Source: Desulfosporosinus sp. HMP52
GTDB taxonomy: Bacteria > Bacillota > Desulfitobacteriia > Desulfitobacteriales > Desulfitobacteriaceae
Assembly (NCBI RefSeq): GCF_000765145.1
Contig: NZ_JMGA01000018.1
Coordinates: forward strand, 186,001 to 250,000
Direction of reading: 5' to 3'
Length of the DNA: 64,000 nucleotides
Within the stretch, counting starts at the first letter, position 1. The number at the start of each line of letters is the position of its first letter. Below are positions 1 to 8,683 of the stretch, piece after piece. A program made the translations under genes and the position numbers. A model generated the notes under the pieces. The model saw only the letters and a list, made by a program, of their open reading frames with translations, ran no database searches and had not been told where the DNA came from.

Positions 1-354
1 CTAGACTCATCGCAAGATGTATTATTTGAACAAAAGCCGGAGCCCTGGCTGACTGCCCTTTCTAAAGAGGAGGCAGATAAGATTACCAGTGCTATGGTCA
101 CTGCAGTAACAGACGGAACGGCGGCGCCAGGGGCCTTGCCTAATGTTCAGGTTGCAGGAAAGACAGGCTCTGCTGAACCTGGTGGGGATGTATTGACACA
201 TGCTTGGTATATTTCCTTTGCTCCGGCTGAAGATCCTCAGATTGCAGTAGCTGTAATCGTGGAAAATGGAGGAACCGGGGGCGGGAATGCCGCTCCTATT
301 GCACGACAGATTATTCAGGAAGCACTGAATCAGAAAGTAGGTGACAAAAAATGA
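1..354 (+). CDS. Class B penicillin-binding protein, C-terminal part
   Basis: This is the last 117 residues of a gene that begins before the window; the frame is open from base 1. It contains VAGKTGSAEP, the KTG box of the penicillin-binding transpeptidase fold, followed by the usual segment with AWYISFAP and IAVAVIVENGG. The family cross-links peptidoglycan on the outer face of the membrane. The stop codon overlaps the prkC start (ATGA), so the two are translationally coupled, and PrkC-type kinases are commonly encoded beside cell-wall genes. The subfamily (SpoVD/FtsI-like or PbpA-like) cannot be decided from the tail, although no PASTA domain follows the transpeptidase. Confidence 0.85.
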   Translation, partial: LDSSQDVLFEQKPEPWLTALSKEEADKITSAMVTAVTDGTAAPGALPNVQVAGKTGSAEPGGDVLTHAWYISFAPAEDPQIAVAVIVENGGTGGGNAAPIARQIIQEALNQKVGDKK

Positions 355-2141
355 GTAAAATCTTCGGAGGACGATACGAGGTTTTAGAGAGAATTGGAGC
401 CGGAGGAATGGCGATTGTTTACAAGGCTAAGGATCTTTTACTTAACCGAGTTGTGACTATCAAGGTTCTCCGAGAGCAGTTTGTAACAGATGAAGACTTT
501 ATTCGTCGTTTTCGTAGGGAAGCTCAGTCTGCTGCTAGCTTGTCTCACCCCAATATTGTGTCAATTTATGATGTGGGAAAAGACGGAGATACAGAATACA
601 TTGTCATGGAATTTGTGGAAGGTCGTAATCTTAAAGAAATTATTCGTGAATATGCCCCTCTTTCCACAGAGCAATCTATTAATCTTGCCCGTCAAATAAC
701 AGGTGCTATTCAAAACGCTCATGAAAATCATATTATTCATCGGGATATTAAGCCCCACAACATATTAGTCACCGCAGACGGACATGCTAAAGTAACAGAT
801 TTCGGGATTGCTCGAGCAGTATCTTCAGCTACTGTTACGCATACGGGAGATATTGTAGGCTCGGTTCATTATTTGTCACCTGAACAAGCTAAAGGAATTC
901 AAAGCAATGAACAATCGGACATATACTCTCTGGGTATCGTGCTCTATGAACTTTTAACGGGCAAAGTTCCCTACGACGGTGAAACTCCTATTGCTATAGC
1001 CTTAAAGCATTTACAACAGGAGCCCCTTCCGCCGAGTAAGCTTAACCCTCGGATCACAAAAGACTTTGAAGCGGTCATTATGCGAGCGATTGCCAAGACG
1101 CCAGAAAAAAGGTATTTGTCAGCTAAAGAATTGCTTGAAGATCTAAACCGTATTCAAGCTGGGCAGCCCATTGAGTGGTTTGGACTTTTTCCTGAGGATG
1201 ATCCGGAAGCAACACGGACTCATCAAGGGATGAGCAAGGCTCTGGCGACTTTTGATGTAAAGGATTCTGCAGCGAATAAACCCAACGATAATCCTAATAA
1301 TAAACGTAAGTTTTGGATTATTGGTAGCCTTGTACTTCTCTTTGTTTTAGTTGGCGGAGGGCTTTGGTTAAAAAGCTTCATTGCAGTGGAGTCCACAAAG
1401 GTTCCGGACTTAGCAGGTAAAACCGTTCCCGTTGCCGAGGATTATTTGAAGCAGAGAGAATTAGTTCGTGATCCGGAGATTACCTATGAGTTTAGCGATA
1501 AAGTTGAAAAGGATCGGATTATTTCCCAGGATCCTGAAGCAGAATCCTTAGTTAAGGTTGGCAGGGTTGTAAAACTTACCGTTAGCAAGGGGATTGATAA
1601 AGGAGAATTTCCTGATGTCAAAACAGGAAATATGTCAAAGGAACACGCTTTAAATCTCATTCAAAATGCAGGTTTTACAGGGGAAATAACCTTTGTGCCC
1701 ATACCGGATCCTAATCTGCCAAAGGATGCAGTGATTGATCAAAATCCGGCACCTAAAGCTTCTTGGCCTAGAAATGGTAATATTACTTTAACTATTAGCG
1801 TGGGCCCCCAATGGCAAATTATCAATATGCCTAATGTTATTGGTCGGTCATCTGCTGAAGCGAAAACCATACTTCAGGATCAGAATAAGTTAGTTCTGAA
1901 CATACAGACAGAAGGTTCTAATACCTATCCACTAGATGTTGTGATAAGAACGACTCCTAACCCAGGGGAAAGTATTCAACAGGGTTCGGAGGTAAATGTG
2001 GTTGTCTCGAGTGGGCCGGGGCCATTGGCTCAAGGAATGTTTGATCAAGCAAGCAGCAGTAAAGTAATGTTGGCCCAGTCCTTGACAAGGTTTTTCAATA
2101 TTATCATCCCTAACTCGATGGTCAGTGAGGAAAAGAAATGA
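351..2141 (+). CDS. prkC: Membrane Ser/Thr protein kinase with PASTA repeats (PrkC/Stk1 type)
   Basis: A 596-residue Hanks-type kinase. The N-terminal kinase domain (about 10-270) has the glycine loop GAGGM, the VTIK lysine (K38), HRDIKPHN with catalytic D132, and DFG at 150-152. A single membrane helix lies at about 321-340, followed outside the cell by three PASTA repeats (about 349-415, 417-484 and 490-556) and a 40-residue tail. PASTA domains bind muropeptides or beta-lactams, and in Bacillus PrkC prompts spore germination and controls wall metabolism. The start overlaps the upstream PBP stop by 4 nt and the stop overlaps rsgA by 4 nt, giving the common prkC-rsgA-rpe-thiN order. The partner PP2C phosphatase is not in the window. 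Confidence 0.95.
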   Translation: MSKIFGGRYEVLERIGAGGMAIVYKAKDLLLNRVVTIKVLREQFVTDEDFIRRFRREAQSAASLSHPNIVSIYDVGKDGDTEYIVMEFVEGRNLKEIIREYAPLSTEQSINLARQITGAIQNAHENHIIHRDIKPHNILVTADGHAKVTDFGIARAVSSATVTHTGDIVGSVHYLSPEQAKGIQSNEQSDIYSLGIVLYELLTGKVPYDGETPIAIALKHLQQEPLPPSKLNPRITKDFEAVIMRAIAKTPEKRYLSAKELLEDLNRIQAGQPIEWFGLFPEDDPEATRTHQGMSKALATFDVKDSAANKPNDNPNNKRKFWIIGSLVLLFVLVGGGLWLKSFIAVESTKVPDLAGKTVPVAEDYLKQRELVRDPEITYEFSDKVEKDRIISQDPEAESLVKVGRVVKLTVSKGIDKGEFPDVKTGNMSKEHALNLIQNAGFTGEITFVPIPDPNLPKDAVIDQNPAPKASWPRNGNITLTISVGPQWQIINMPNVIGRSSAEAKTILQDQNKLVLNIQTEGSNTYPLDVVIRTTPNPGESIQQGSEVNVVVSSGPGPLAQGMFDQASSSKVMLAQSLTRFFNIIIPNSMVSEEKK

Positions 2142-3028
2142 TCGATGGAGTTTTACTCAAAGGATATGGAGGCTTCTATTATGTTTACGCGGAGGACCGA
2201 GTATGGGAATGTTCCCTGCGCGGTCGCTTTCGTATTAAAGATCAAGAGTTTATCCCTGGTGACCGGGTGAAGATTCTACCGGAACAGGAGGATAAGGCTA
2301 CTATTGAGTCGGTGCTAACTAGGCGCAACGTATTATCCCGACCAACAATAGCTAACGTAGATCAAGCAATTTTGGTTTTTGCTATGACCTCGCCTAAGCC
2401 TGATCTTAATCTTTTAGATCGCCTATTGATTCAAGTGACAGATGCAGAGATTGAGCCCATTATAGTTTTTACGAAATTAGATAAGTATAATCAGGATTCT
2501 GAAACAGCCCCTAAAGAGGGTCTTGAGATCACGGATGTTTACCGCAATATTGGATACACTGTGTTCGAAGTTTCCAGTAAAACCGGTCAAGGGATTGCCG
2601 ACATTGCTGTACGTCTGACCAATAAGATCAGTGTGCTGGCAGGCCCTTCCGGAGCGGGTAAGTCCAGCCTTTTCAATGCTCTGTCTCCTGGGATTCAGTT
2701 GAAAACGGGAGAAATCAGCAACAAATCAAAGCGCGGTCGCCATACCACACGCCATGTAGAATTAATGGTTTGTTCAGGGGGGTTAGTAGCAGACACTCCC
2801 GGCTTTTCATCGCTCTTTATGCCGGAGATGAAGCGAGCGGAATTAGCCGATTGTTTCCCTGAATTCGCCATTCGTCGCAACCAATGTCGGTTTAACAGCT
2901 GTCTACATGATAAAGAACCCAATTGTGCGATTAAGGCTGCTTTAGAGACAGGAGAAATTTCTCCTATACGTTACGACCATTATCTTATATTCTTAAAAGA
3001 AGTAATCGAAGCAGAGAGGAAGTATTAA
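2138..3028 (+). CDS. rsgA: Ribosome small subunit-dependent GTPase RsgA (YloQ)
   Basis: A 296-residue circularly permuted GTPase that helps late 30S maturation. An N-terminal OB fold (about 1-65) precedes the permuted motif order: TKLD (112-115) comes before the P-loop GPSGAGKSS (169-177) and DTPG (219-222). A C-terminal zinc site is visible as Cys250, Cys255, His257 and Cys263. Length and motif order match the family. The ATG is within the prkC stop (ATGA), and rpe follows after one base, so this is one transcription unit. Confidence 0.97.
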   Translation: MIDGVLLKGYGGFYYVYAEDRVWECSLRGRFRIKDQEFIPGDRVKILPEQEDKATIESVLTRRNVLSRPTIANVDQAILVFAMTSPKPDLNLLDRLLIQVTDAEIEPIIVFTKLDKYNQDSETAPKEGLEITDVYRNIGYTVFEVSSKTGQGIADIAVRLTNKISVLAGPSGAGKSSLFNALSPGIQLKTGEISNKSKRGRHTTRHVELMVCSGGLVADTPGFSSLFMPEMKRAELADCFPEFAIRRNQCRFNSCLHDKEPNCAIKAALETGEISPIRYDHYLIFLKEVIEAERKY

Positions 3029-3029
3029 T

Positions 3030-3689
3030 TTGATTCAAATGGCACCTTCTATATTATCCGCCGATTTTTCTCGTCTGGGAGAGCAGGTGAGTCTGGTTGA
3101 GGAAGCCGGCGCTGAGGTCTTGCATATCGATATCATGGATGGACACTTTGTACCTAATCTTACCTTTGGGCCGGCCTTAGTTAAATCCATCAGGGCTCAA
3201 TCACAGATGCGTTTTGACGTCCATTTGATGGTTGATGAGCCGGAAAAATTTATTGCGGATTTTGCAGCTGCCGGTGCCGACCATATCACCTTTCATTTGG
3301 AGACGACTCCTCATGTTCACCGCGTAATCCAGCAGATTAAGGAACATGGAATGACCGCTGGAGTTGCCCTTAACCCATCCACTCCCCTTGACGGATTAAA
3401 GTATATTCTAGAAGATTTAGATATGGTGCTTTTGATGACAGTCAACCCCGGGTTTGGTGGACAAAAATTTATCACTAATGTTGTCCCCAAAATTCAGGTG
3501 CTTCACCATCATCTTACTCAAACCCGATCCGCTTGTCAGATTGAAGTGGATGGCGGCATTAACTTAGAAACGGCACCGGTGGTTGGCAAAGCTGGGGCCC
3601 ATATTTTGGTGGCTGGCGCAGCTGTGTTCTCTCAACCCGATCCCCAACAGGCTGTAAAAGATATTCGCCAGGCTGCTAGTTTGAGGTAA
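3030..3689 (+). CDS. rpe: Ribulose-phosphate 3-epimerase
   Basis: A 219-residue TIM-barrel enzyme interconverting ribulose 5-phosphate and xylulose 5-phosphate in the pentose phosphate pathway. Family motifs are complete: APSILSADF at the start, HIDIMDGHFVPN (metal and catalytic Asp), DVHLM, VNPGFGGQ, and EVDGGIN near the C-terminus. The start is TTG at 3030, one base after the rsgA stop, preceded by AGAGAGGA in the end of rsgA. thiN follows after one base. Confidence 0.96.
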   Translation: MIQMAPSILSADFSRLGEQVSLVEEAGAEVLHIDIMDGHFVPNLTFGPALVKSIRAQSQMRFDVHLMVDEPEKFIADFAAAGADHITFHLETTPHVHRVIQQIKEHGMTAGVALNPSTPLDGLKYILEDLDMVLLMTVNPGFGGQKFITNVVPKIQVLHHHLTQTRSACQIEVDGGINLETAPVVGKAGAHILVAGAAVFSQPDPQQAVKDIRQAASLR

Positions 3690-3690
3690 G

Positions 3691-4347
3691 GTGAGTAAGA
3701 TTAAGATTGCCGTTTTAGCAAATGGAGCTTGGGATTATGAATGGGGGATTCAAGCTCTTGAAGACGTTAATTTTTTAATTTGCGCAGATGGGGGAGCGAA
3801 CAATGCTGCCCTATCTTTGCGTATGCCAGATCAGGTAATTGGGGACTTAGATTCTATTTCGCCAGAAAATTTAAGTCGATGCGAAGATTCCGGATGTGTC
3901 ATAGAACGTTACCCCTGTGAAAAGGATGAGACGGATCTAGAGTTAGCTCTTTTGCGCGCTGAGGAAAAGGCTGGCCTGCTTGGCGAACAGGACATATGGC
4001 TCTATGGGGCCACAGGAAAACGAATCGATCATTTCTTAGGGAATGTAGCGCTGATGCTTGCTTATGCTCGGAAGGGATATCGGTTGCGCGTAATTGATCC
4101 GGAACAAGAGTTATGGATTGTTCAAGGGCGGGAAGAGGTAAAAGGGGCCCCAGGGCAGGAAATTTCATTGATAGCTCTTTCGGAGAAGGCCGTGGTTACG
4201 ACAGAGGGGTTATATTATCCGCTGCATAAGGGTGTTCTACTACAGGAGCGTCCTAGAGGTATTAGCAATGTTTTCAAAGGTGAGAAGGCAGTGGTCGAGG
4301 TTCATGAGGGTTGGGTTATGGTGGTTTTGCCGAGGGGGAGGGCATGA
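3691..4347 (+). CDS. thiN: Thiamine pyrophosphokinase
   Basis: A 218-residue cytosolic enzyme that makes thiamine diphosphate from thiamine and ATP. Motifs: CADGGANNA, GDLDSI, DETDLELAL and GATGKRIDHFLGN, all in the expected order. The start is GTG at 3691, one base after rpe. The last codons and stop come from the left end of a 181-bp repeat: the reading frame runs through GGG AGG GCA TGA, adding Gly-Arg-Ala to a protein whose natural end lies near VVLPRG. The gene is complete and probably functional. Confidence 0.93.
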   Translation: MSKIKIAVLANGAWDYEWGIQALEDVNFLICADGGANNAALSLRMPDQVIGDLDSISPENLSRCEDSGCVIERYPCEKDETDLELALLRAEEKAGLLGEQDIWLYGATGKRIDHFLGNVALMLAYARKGYRLRVIDPEQELWIVQGREEVKGAPGQEISLIALSEKAVVTTEGLYYPLHKGVLLQERPRGISNVFKGEKAVVEVHEGWVMVVLPRGRA

Positions 4348-4518
4348 TGTTGCTCCGCTCACCCATGGCGCCGTCGCTATCGCCCTTGATTCCGAAGCGA
4401 GCGATGGCAAACCTCTGGGTTTTACTGCATGTGAACCCGTGCCACGCTGGCGCTTCGAAATCTGAGCGCGATTGGCGCGACTCTGCCAAAAGGGTTCGCT
4501 GCGCAAAATCATGCCCTC
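4338..4518. repeat. 181-bp inverted-repeat element, copy A
   Basis: A GC-rich element bounded by GAGGGCATGAT (4338-4348) and its exact reverse complement ATCATGCCCTC (4508-4518). Similarity between the ends continues inward as GTTGCTCCGC against TTTGCGCAGC. It is almost identical to copy B and shares the same length with copy C. No transposase is present, so it has the form of a MITE or an interspersed palindromic repeat. Its left end supplies the thiN stop codon. Open frames inside it on either strand are by-products of its base composition. Confidence 0.9.
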
Positions 4519-4573
4519 TGGGCTGGGGACGACGAGGAGCGTGGGACGTGGGTCGGGGGAGGGCGTGATGGGA

Positions 4574-4754
4574 GAGGGCATGATGTTGCTCCGCTCACCC
4601 ATGGCGCCGTCGCTATCGCCCTTGATTCTGAAGCGAGCGATGGCAAACCTCTGGGTTTTACTGCATGTGAACCCGTGCCACGCTGGCGCTTCGAAATCTG
4701 AGCGCGATTGGCGCGACTCTGCCAAAAGGGTTCGCTGCGCAAAATCATGCCCTC
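4574..4754. repeat. 181-bp inverted-repeat element, copy B
   Basis: Direct repeat of copy A, same orientation and same 181-bp length, with only isolated substitutions (for example ATTCCGAAG against ATTCTGAAG). Ends are GAGGGCATGAT at 4574-4584 and ATCATGCCCTC at 4744-4754. The spacer between A and B is a G-rich 55-bp segment, and both copies are followed by GGCTGGGGACGACG, so the mobile or amplified unit may include that flank. Together with the neighbouring fragments this explains the whole 550-bp gap between thiN and hslO. Confidence 0.9.
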
Positions 4755-4774
4755 TAGGCTGGGGACGACGGGGG

Positions 4775-4792
4775 GAGGGCATGATTTTTGCT
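4775..4792. repeat. Fragment of the 181-bp element (one end only)
   Basis: GAGGGCATGATTTTTGC matches the reverse complement of the right end of copies A and B (GAGGGCATGATTTTGCGC). It lies 20 bp after copy B with no further element sequence, so it looks like the remnant of an inverted copy. Confidence 0.6.
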
Positions 4793-4897
4793 TTGACTTA
4801 TAGGTGTAATGATTGTGTTATAGGGATAGGCTAATGTTATGTGCCTGATGCTATTGTTAATTAGGTTTAAATAGATTTTTATAAAGGATTGACGATT

Positions 4898-5773
4898 ATG
4901 CAACAAGATGAATTATGGATTGGGACCATGCTTGAGGGAAATGCTCGATGGGTTTTAGTGAAGTCGACGGATACAACAGATGAGGCTCGCAGACGTCATG
5001 GTATGTCTCCGGTTGCTACAGCGGCTCTAGGGAGATTAATGACAGGGGCTCTTATATTAGCTAGTTCCCTTAAAGGGGATGAGAGTATTACTTTGCGTTT
5101 ATTAGGTGATGGTCCTTTGCAAGGGGTTGTTGCTGTGGGGAATGCGCAAGGGCAAGTGAGAGGCTATGTGCGTGAGCCTTTGGTTGACCTGCCTCTTAAG
5201 GATTCTGGCAAACTTGATGTGGGGGCTGCGGTTGGTCGTGGCGAGTTGTCCGTTAGCAGAAGTTTACAGAATGGCGAGGTTTATACGGGGATGGTTCCCT
5301 TGGTTAGCGGGGAGATCGCTGAAGACTTAGTTCATTATCTGTTAAACTCTGAACAAATTCCTTCAGCTTTGTTGCTGGGGGTTTTAGTGGAGAAGGATTA
5401 TCACGTTGCGGGGGCAGGTGGGTTTTTGATCCAGCTATTGCCGGGAGCCTCTGAAGAGGTTATTCAGACGATAGAAAATCTCTTGGGTCAATTAGAGACG
5501 GGCATTAGTGAGCTAGTAGCTCAGAGTGAAAATATGGATCAGCTATTGAGTCGTTTGATGGGGCAGCTTTCGTACCATGTCCTTGAACGGCGTCCTATCG
5601 GTTTTTCGTGTACATGTTCAAAAGAACGGTTGAGTGGTACCTTGGTGTCCTTGGGGAAAAAAGAAATAGCAGACCTAATCTCGGATGAGAAAGCCGAGAT
5701 GGTGTGCCATTTTTGCAATGAACATTATCATTTTGATGTGGATGAGCTGCGGGAGATTTGGGGGAGGGCATGA
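4898..5773 (+). CDS. hslO: Redox-regulated chaperone Hsp33
   Basis: A 291-residue holdase chaperone activated by oxidation. The C-terminal zinc switch is intact: CTCSKE followed about 30 residues later by CHFCNEHYHF (C-X-C and C-X2-C). ATG at 4898 is preferred over a TTG nine bases earlier because AAAGGA sits at a normal distance upstream. The gene is bracketed by copies of the 181-bp repeat, and as in thiN its last residues Gly-Arg-Ala and stop come from a repeat end (GGG AGG GCA TGA). Confidence 0.95.
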   Translation: MQQDELWIGTMLEGNARWVLVKSTDTTDEARRRHGMSPVATAALGRLMTGALILASSLKGDESITLRLLGDGPLQGVVAVGNAQGQVRGYVREPLVDLPLKDSGKLDVGAAVGRGELSVSRSLQNGEVYTGMVPLVSGEIAEDLVHYLLNSEQIPSALLLGVLVEKDYHVAGAGGFLIQLLPGASEEVIQTIENLLGQLETGISELVAQSENMDQLLSRLMGQLSYHVLERRPIGFSCTCSKERLSGTLVSLGKKEIADLISDEKAEMVCHFCNEHYHFDVDELREIWGRA

Positions 5774-5793
5774 TGTTGGGGAGTGCATGATGG
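5764..5793. repeat. Left-end fragments of the 181-bp element at the hslO stop
   Basis: GAGGGCATGATGTTG (5764-5778) matches the first 15 bases of the element, and a degenerate second end, GAGTGCATGATG, follows at once. These stacked left ends just before copy C suggest repeated insertion or slippage at the same point. The first one overlaps the hslO stop codon. Confidence 0.7.
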
Positions 5794-5794
5794 G

Positions 5795-5975
5795 GGGGGC
5801 ATGATGTTGCTCCGCTCACCCGTGGCGCCGTCGCTATCGCCCTCGATTACGAAGCGAGCTTGGCAAACCTCTGGGCTTTACTGCATGTGAACCCACTGCC
5901 ACGCTGGCGCTTCGAAATCTGAGCGCGATTGACGCGACTCTGCCAAAAGGGTTCGCTGCGCAAAATCATGCCCTC
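5795..5975. repeat. 181-bp inverted-repeat element, copy C
   Basis: Third copy, more diverged than A and B (for example GAAGCGAGCTTGGCAAACC against GAAGCGAGCGATGGCAAACC, and ACCCACTGCC against ACCCGTGCC), with compensating indels that keep 181 bp. The right end ATCATGCCCTC is exact (5965-5975); the left end is GGGGGCATGATGTTGC. It is in the same orientation as A and B and is also followed by a GACGACGGGGG flank. Confidence 0.88.
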
Positions 5976-6016
5976 TGGGCTGAGGTAGAAGGGGAGCTTA
6001 GGACGACGGGGGCGGG

Positions 6017-6054
6017 GGAAAAAAGAAAGTCCTCCGAAGATTTCCTTGGAGGAC
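6017..6054 (-). terminator. Hairpin with U-tract on the minus strand
   Basis: GTCCTCC (6029-6035) pairs with GGAGGAC (6048-6054). Read on the minus strand the stem is followed by TTTCTTTTTTCCC, so it would act as a second, distal terminator for rpmB. Confidence 0.6.
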
Positions 6055-6096
6055 GTAAAGGCTTTAGATTATGTTTTTGGGATTGAGGGCAAAATG

Positions 6097-6126
6097 AAAA
6101 AAGCCCGAGCAAAATGTCGGGCTTTT
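6097..6126 (-). terminator. Rho-independent terminator of rpmB
   Basis: AAAAGCCCGA and TCGGGCTTTT form a 10-bp stem with an 8-nt loop. On the minus strand it ends in a run of six U residues, directly after the rpmB stop. Confidence 0.85.
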
Positions 6127-6132
6127 GATTCA

Positions 6133-6321
6133 TTAAGCGCGTTGTACTTTTCCGGAACGTAAGCATCTGGTGCAAACTTTGATCCGGGCAGGAGTGCCGT
6201 TCACAATAGCACGAACATTTTGCAAGTTTGGTTTCCAAGTTCGCTTTGTTCTTATATGAGAGTGGCTGACTTGAAATCCAGTGACTACTCCTTTGGCGCA
6301 TACAGCACAAACATTAGCCAT
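6133..6321 (-). CDS. rpmB: 50S ribosomal protein L28
   Basis: A 62-residue ribosomal protein with the L28 pattern: [11 protein letters not shown] at the N-terminus, SHSHIRTKR, and a second Cys pair in [12 protein letters not shown], so this is the zinc-binding (C+) form. It is transcribed away from the asp23-like gene and ends at the terminator at 6097-6126. The rpmB/asp23/yloV neighbourhood is common in Firmicutes. Confidence 0.97.
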   Translation of the reverse strand: MANVCAVCAKGVVTGFQVSHSHIRTKRTWKPNLQNVRAIVNGTPARIKVCTRCLRSGKVQRA

Positions 6322-6531
6322 GCGCTAAACCTCCTTTGCAGCCGAAATGACACTTATACATTCTATCAAAAGTCCTTCGGATTGGCAAGCCTTCCCTGGA
6401 GAAATTTCAGGTTATCAGGGGATAATAATTCATTAAGGCAGATTAACTAGAAACAAGTTACTTGTTTTTTTTGTAAGAAGATAATTTTTTTGAAAAATTC
6501 TGGGATCTAGAAAATTTTTTTTACTTTTTCT

Positions 6532-6560
6532 TTGAACATTTTTCATTTCCTTGGTAGAAT
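6532..6560 (+). promoter_or_regulatory. SigA-type promoter of the asp23-like gene and fakA
   Basis: TTGAAC (6532-6537) and TAGAAT (6555-6560) are 17 bp apart. The predicted transcript starts near 6567, leaving a 30-nt leader that holds the GGGGAGGG ribosome site. The A/T-rich block before it (6451-6530) also contains a small ACAAG-TTA-CTTGT hairpin followed by eight T residues. Confidence 0.7.
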
Positions 6561-6599
6561 AAGTTCAACGTGGACGATACCGGAAGGGGAGGGTCCTTT

Positions 6600-6956
6600 A
6601 TGGGAAAAGAAATTATTAATCATTTGGGTAAAATTGAAATCTCTGAAGAAGTCATTTCCACGATTGCGGGTGCCACAGCAGTTGAGTGTTACGGCTTAGT
6701 CGGTATGGCCTCACGTAAAATTACGGATGGCGTGGCTGATATGTTGGGACGAGAGAATTTAGCCCGTGGAGTGGTGGTTACGGTTAAAGACAATGAGGTT
6801 GTTATTGACCTCTATATCATTGTTGGATATGGTGTAAAGATTTCTGAAGTTGCCGCTAGTGTTATGGAGCGCGTTCGTTATACCACTGAAAAGCTCACGG
6901 GATTAAACGTGTCCCAAGTGAATGTGAACGTAAAAGGTGTTCGCGTTTTAGAGTAG
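6600..6956 (+). CDS. Asp23/Gls24 family protein (YloU type)
   Basis: A 118-residue alkaline-shock-like protein of the Asp23/Gls24 family, typical from LGKIEISEEVISTIAG through VNVNVKGVRVLE. Family members are abundant cytoplasmic or membrane-associated proteins linked to envelope homeostasis; the molecular role is not settled. ATG at 6600 is chosen for the GGGGAGGG site seven bases upstream. It lies 23 bp before fakA, the conserved yloU-yloV arrangement. Confidence 0.9.
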   Translation: MGKEIINHLGKIEISEEVISTIAGATAVECYGLVGMASRKITDGVADMLGRENLARGVVVTVKDNEVVIDLYIIVGYGVKISEVAASVMERVRYTTEKLTGLNVSQVNVNVKGVRVLE

Positions 6957-6979
6957 GCAAAGATTAGGGGGATACGGTT

Positions 6980-8680
6980 TTGAGACCAGCAGCTACAAAG
7001 ATATTAAGTGTTCTTGACGGACAACTATGGAAACAAATGATGGTGTCGGGCGCGAAAGCCCTGGAACTAAAAAAGCATGATGTTGATGCTCTGAATGTGT
7101 TTCCTGTACCAGATGGAGATACAGGAACAAATATGTTCTTGACTATTCAGTCTGCGGCGAAAGACGCCGAGAAAAATAACAGCCAATCTATTGGTGAAGT
7201 TGCATCAGCAGCGTCAATGGGGTCTTTAATGGGTGCTCGCGGAAATTCGGGTGTTATATTGTCTCAGCTATTAAGGGGCATTGCGAAAGGCTTAGAAGGG
7301 CTAAATACTGCAAATGCTCTTCAAATTGCGCAAGCTCTCCAAGCGGGAGTTGACACAGCCTATAAGGCAGTGATGAAACCCGTAGAAGGTACTATTCTTA
7401 CAGTTTCGAAGGAGACTGCAAGGGCTGCTTTAACTATAGCCAAAAATGGTGGAACCATATTAGAGACTCTTCAGGAGGCCCAGAAACAGGGCTTTAAGAG
7501 TTTGGCCAAAACTCCGGAAATGCTGCCAGTACTTAAGCAAGCCGGGGTAGTAGATGCCGGGGGGCAGGGATTCCTTGTTATTTTAGGTGGTTGGATTGGA
7601 GTATTGACCGGAGAAACTCTAATCCTAGATACTCCCAACGAAATAGATAGTTCCAAGATAAGTGATGCCGGGGCTACCGAAGCTAAACCTGAGTTTCTGC
7701 AGATTGAGAACTTAGACTATCCCTACTGTACAGAATTCTTAGTAAAGGGAACAGATTTACGTGTTGAGCAAATTAAGCATGATTTATCGGATCGAGGGGA
7801 TTGTCTGCTGGTTGTGGGAACACCGGAAGTTGTAAAAATTCATGTGCATGTAAAGAATCCGGGCAAGATCTTAGATTATGCTATTCAATGGGGTACATTG
7901 CACCAGGTGCAAATTCACAATATGTTAGAACAAAATGAAAATATGGCTCATGCTATGAAAGAAAACACGGAAAATGTGGAAGAGAGTATTAAGGAAACCA
8001 ACGATGAAGACCATCCTCTTAAAGAATTTGGAGTAGTAGCCGTTGCAATGGGTGAAGGAATTGCTGAGGTCTTTATGAGCCTCGGAGTTGATGAAGTTGT
8101 TTTTGGTGGGCAAACCATGAACCCAAGTACGGAAGACCTTTCGGAAGCAGTCCGAAAAGTTCCTGCTAAACAAGTTTTTATCCTTCCTAATAATGGGAAC
8201 ATCATTATGGCTGCTCGTCAGGTAAAAGATGTTGTACAAGAGCAGCAAGTCCATGTAATCTCTAGTAAGTCTATACCTCAAGGGATTTCTGCGCTGCTAA
8301 GCTTTAATGGCGAGGGAGACGCTGAGACGAATCTTAAAAATATGGAGAGGGGACTAAAGAGTGTTCGTTCGGGAGAAGTAACGTATGCTGTTCGGGACTC
8401 TCAATACGGCGAGTTAACTATTTCAGACGGTGATATTTTAGGCTTGGTTGAAGATGTTATAGTGACTACTGGAAAATCCATCAATGAAGTGGCAAAAGCC
8501 ACACTGGATAAGATGGAATGGAAAACCCATGACTTGGTTACAATATTTTATGGAGAAGAGACAAAACTTGAAGATGTTGAACGACTCCAAGATTGGCTCC
8601 GAGAAGAGAATTCGAACATCGAAGTTGAGATTCATCCCGGTAGGCAACCGCTCTACTATTATATCTTTGGTGTGGAATAG
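6980..8680 (+). CDS. fakA: Fatty acid kinase catalytic subunit FakA (YloV, DAK domain)
   Basis: A 566-residue protein with an N-terminal DhaL-like kinase domain (about 10-205) holding the Mg-ATP aspartates in PVPDGDTGTNM and the GARGNSGVI loop. A middle domain and a C-terminal DegV-like region follow (from about 350, starting FGVVAVAMGEG). FakA phosphorylates fatty acids presented by FakB proteins for phospholipid synthesis through PlsX/PlsY, and plsX lies in this window. No fakB (DegV) gene is seen here. The start is TTG at 6980 after GGGGATACGG. The operon ends at the strong hairpin 8684-8714. Confidence 0.92.
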   Translation: MRPAATKILSVLDGQLWKQMMVSGAKALELKKHDVDALNVFPVPDGDTGTNMFLTIQSAAKDAEKNNSQSIGEVASAASMGSLMGARGNSGVILSQLLRGIAKGLEGLNTANALQIAQALQAGVDTAYKAVMKPVEGTILTVSKETARAALTIAKNGGTILETLQEAQKQGFKSLAKTPEMLPVLKQAGVVDAGGQGFLVILGGWIGVLTGETLILDTPNEIDSSKISDAGATEAKPEFLQIENLDYPYCTEFLVKGTDLRVEQIKHDLSDRGDCLLVVGTPEVVKIHVHVKNPGKILDYAIQWGTLHQVQIHNMLEQNENMAHAMKENTENVEESIKETNDEDHPLKEFGVVAVAMGEGIAEVFMSLGVDEVVFGGQTMNPSTEDLSEAVRKVPAKQVFILPNNGNIIMAARQVKDVVQEQQVHVISSKSIPQGISALLSFNGEGDAETNLKNMERGLKSVRSGEVTYAVRDSQYGELTISDGDILGLVEDVIVTTGKSINEVAKATLDKMEWKTHDLVTIFYGEETKLEDVERLQDWLREENSNIEVEIHPGRQPLYYYIFGVE

Positions 8681-8683
8681 GTT

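Noticed and set aside
4240-4834. Long open frames on both strands between thiN and hslO
   Set aside because: They coincide with the GC-rich 181-bp repeats, recur in each copy, and lack ribosome sites; repeat by-products.
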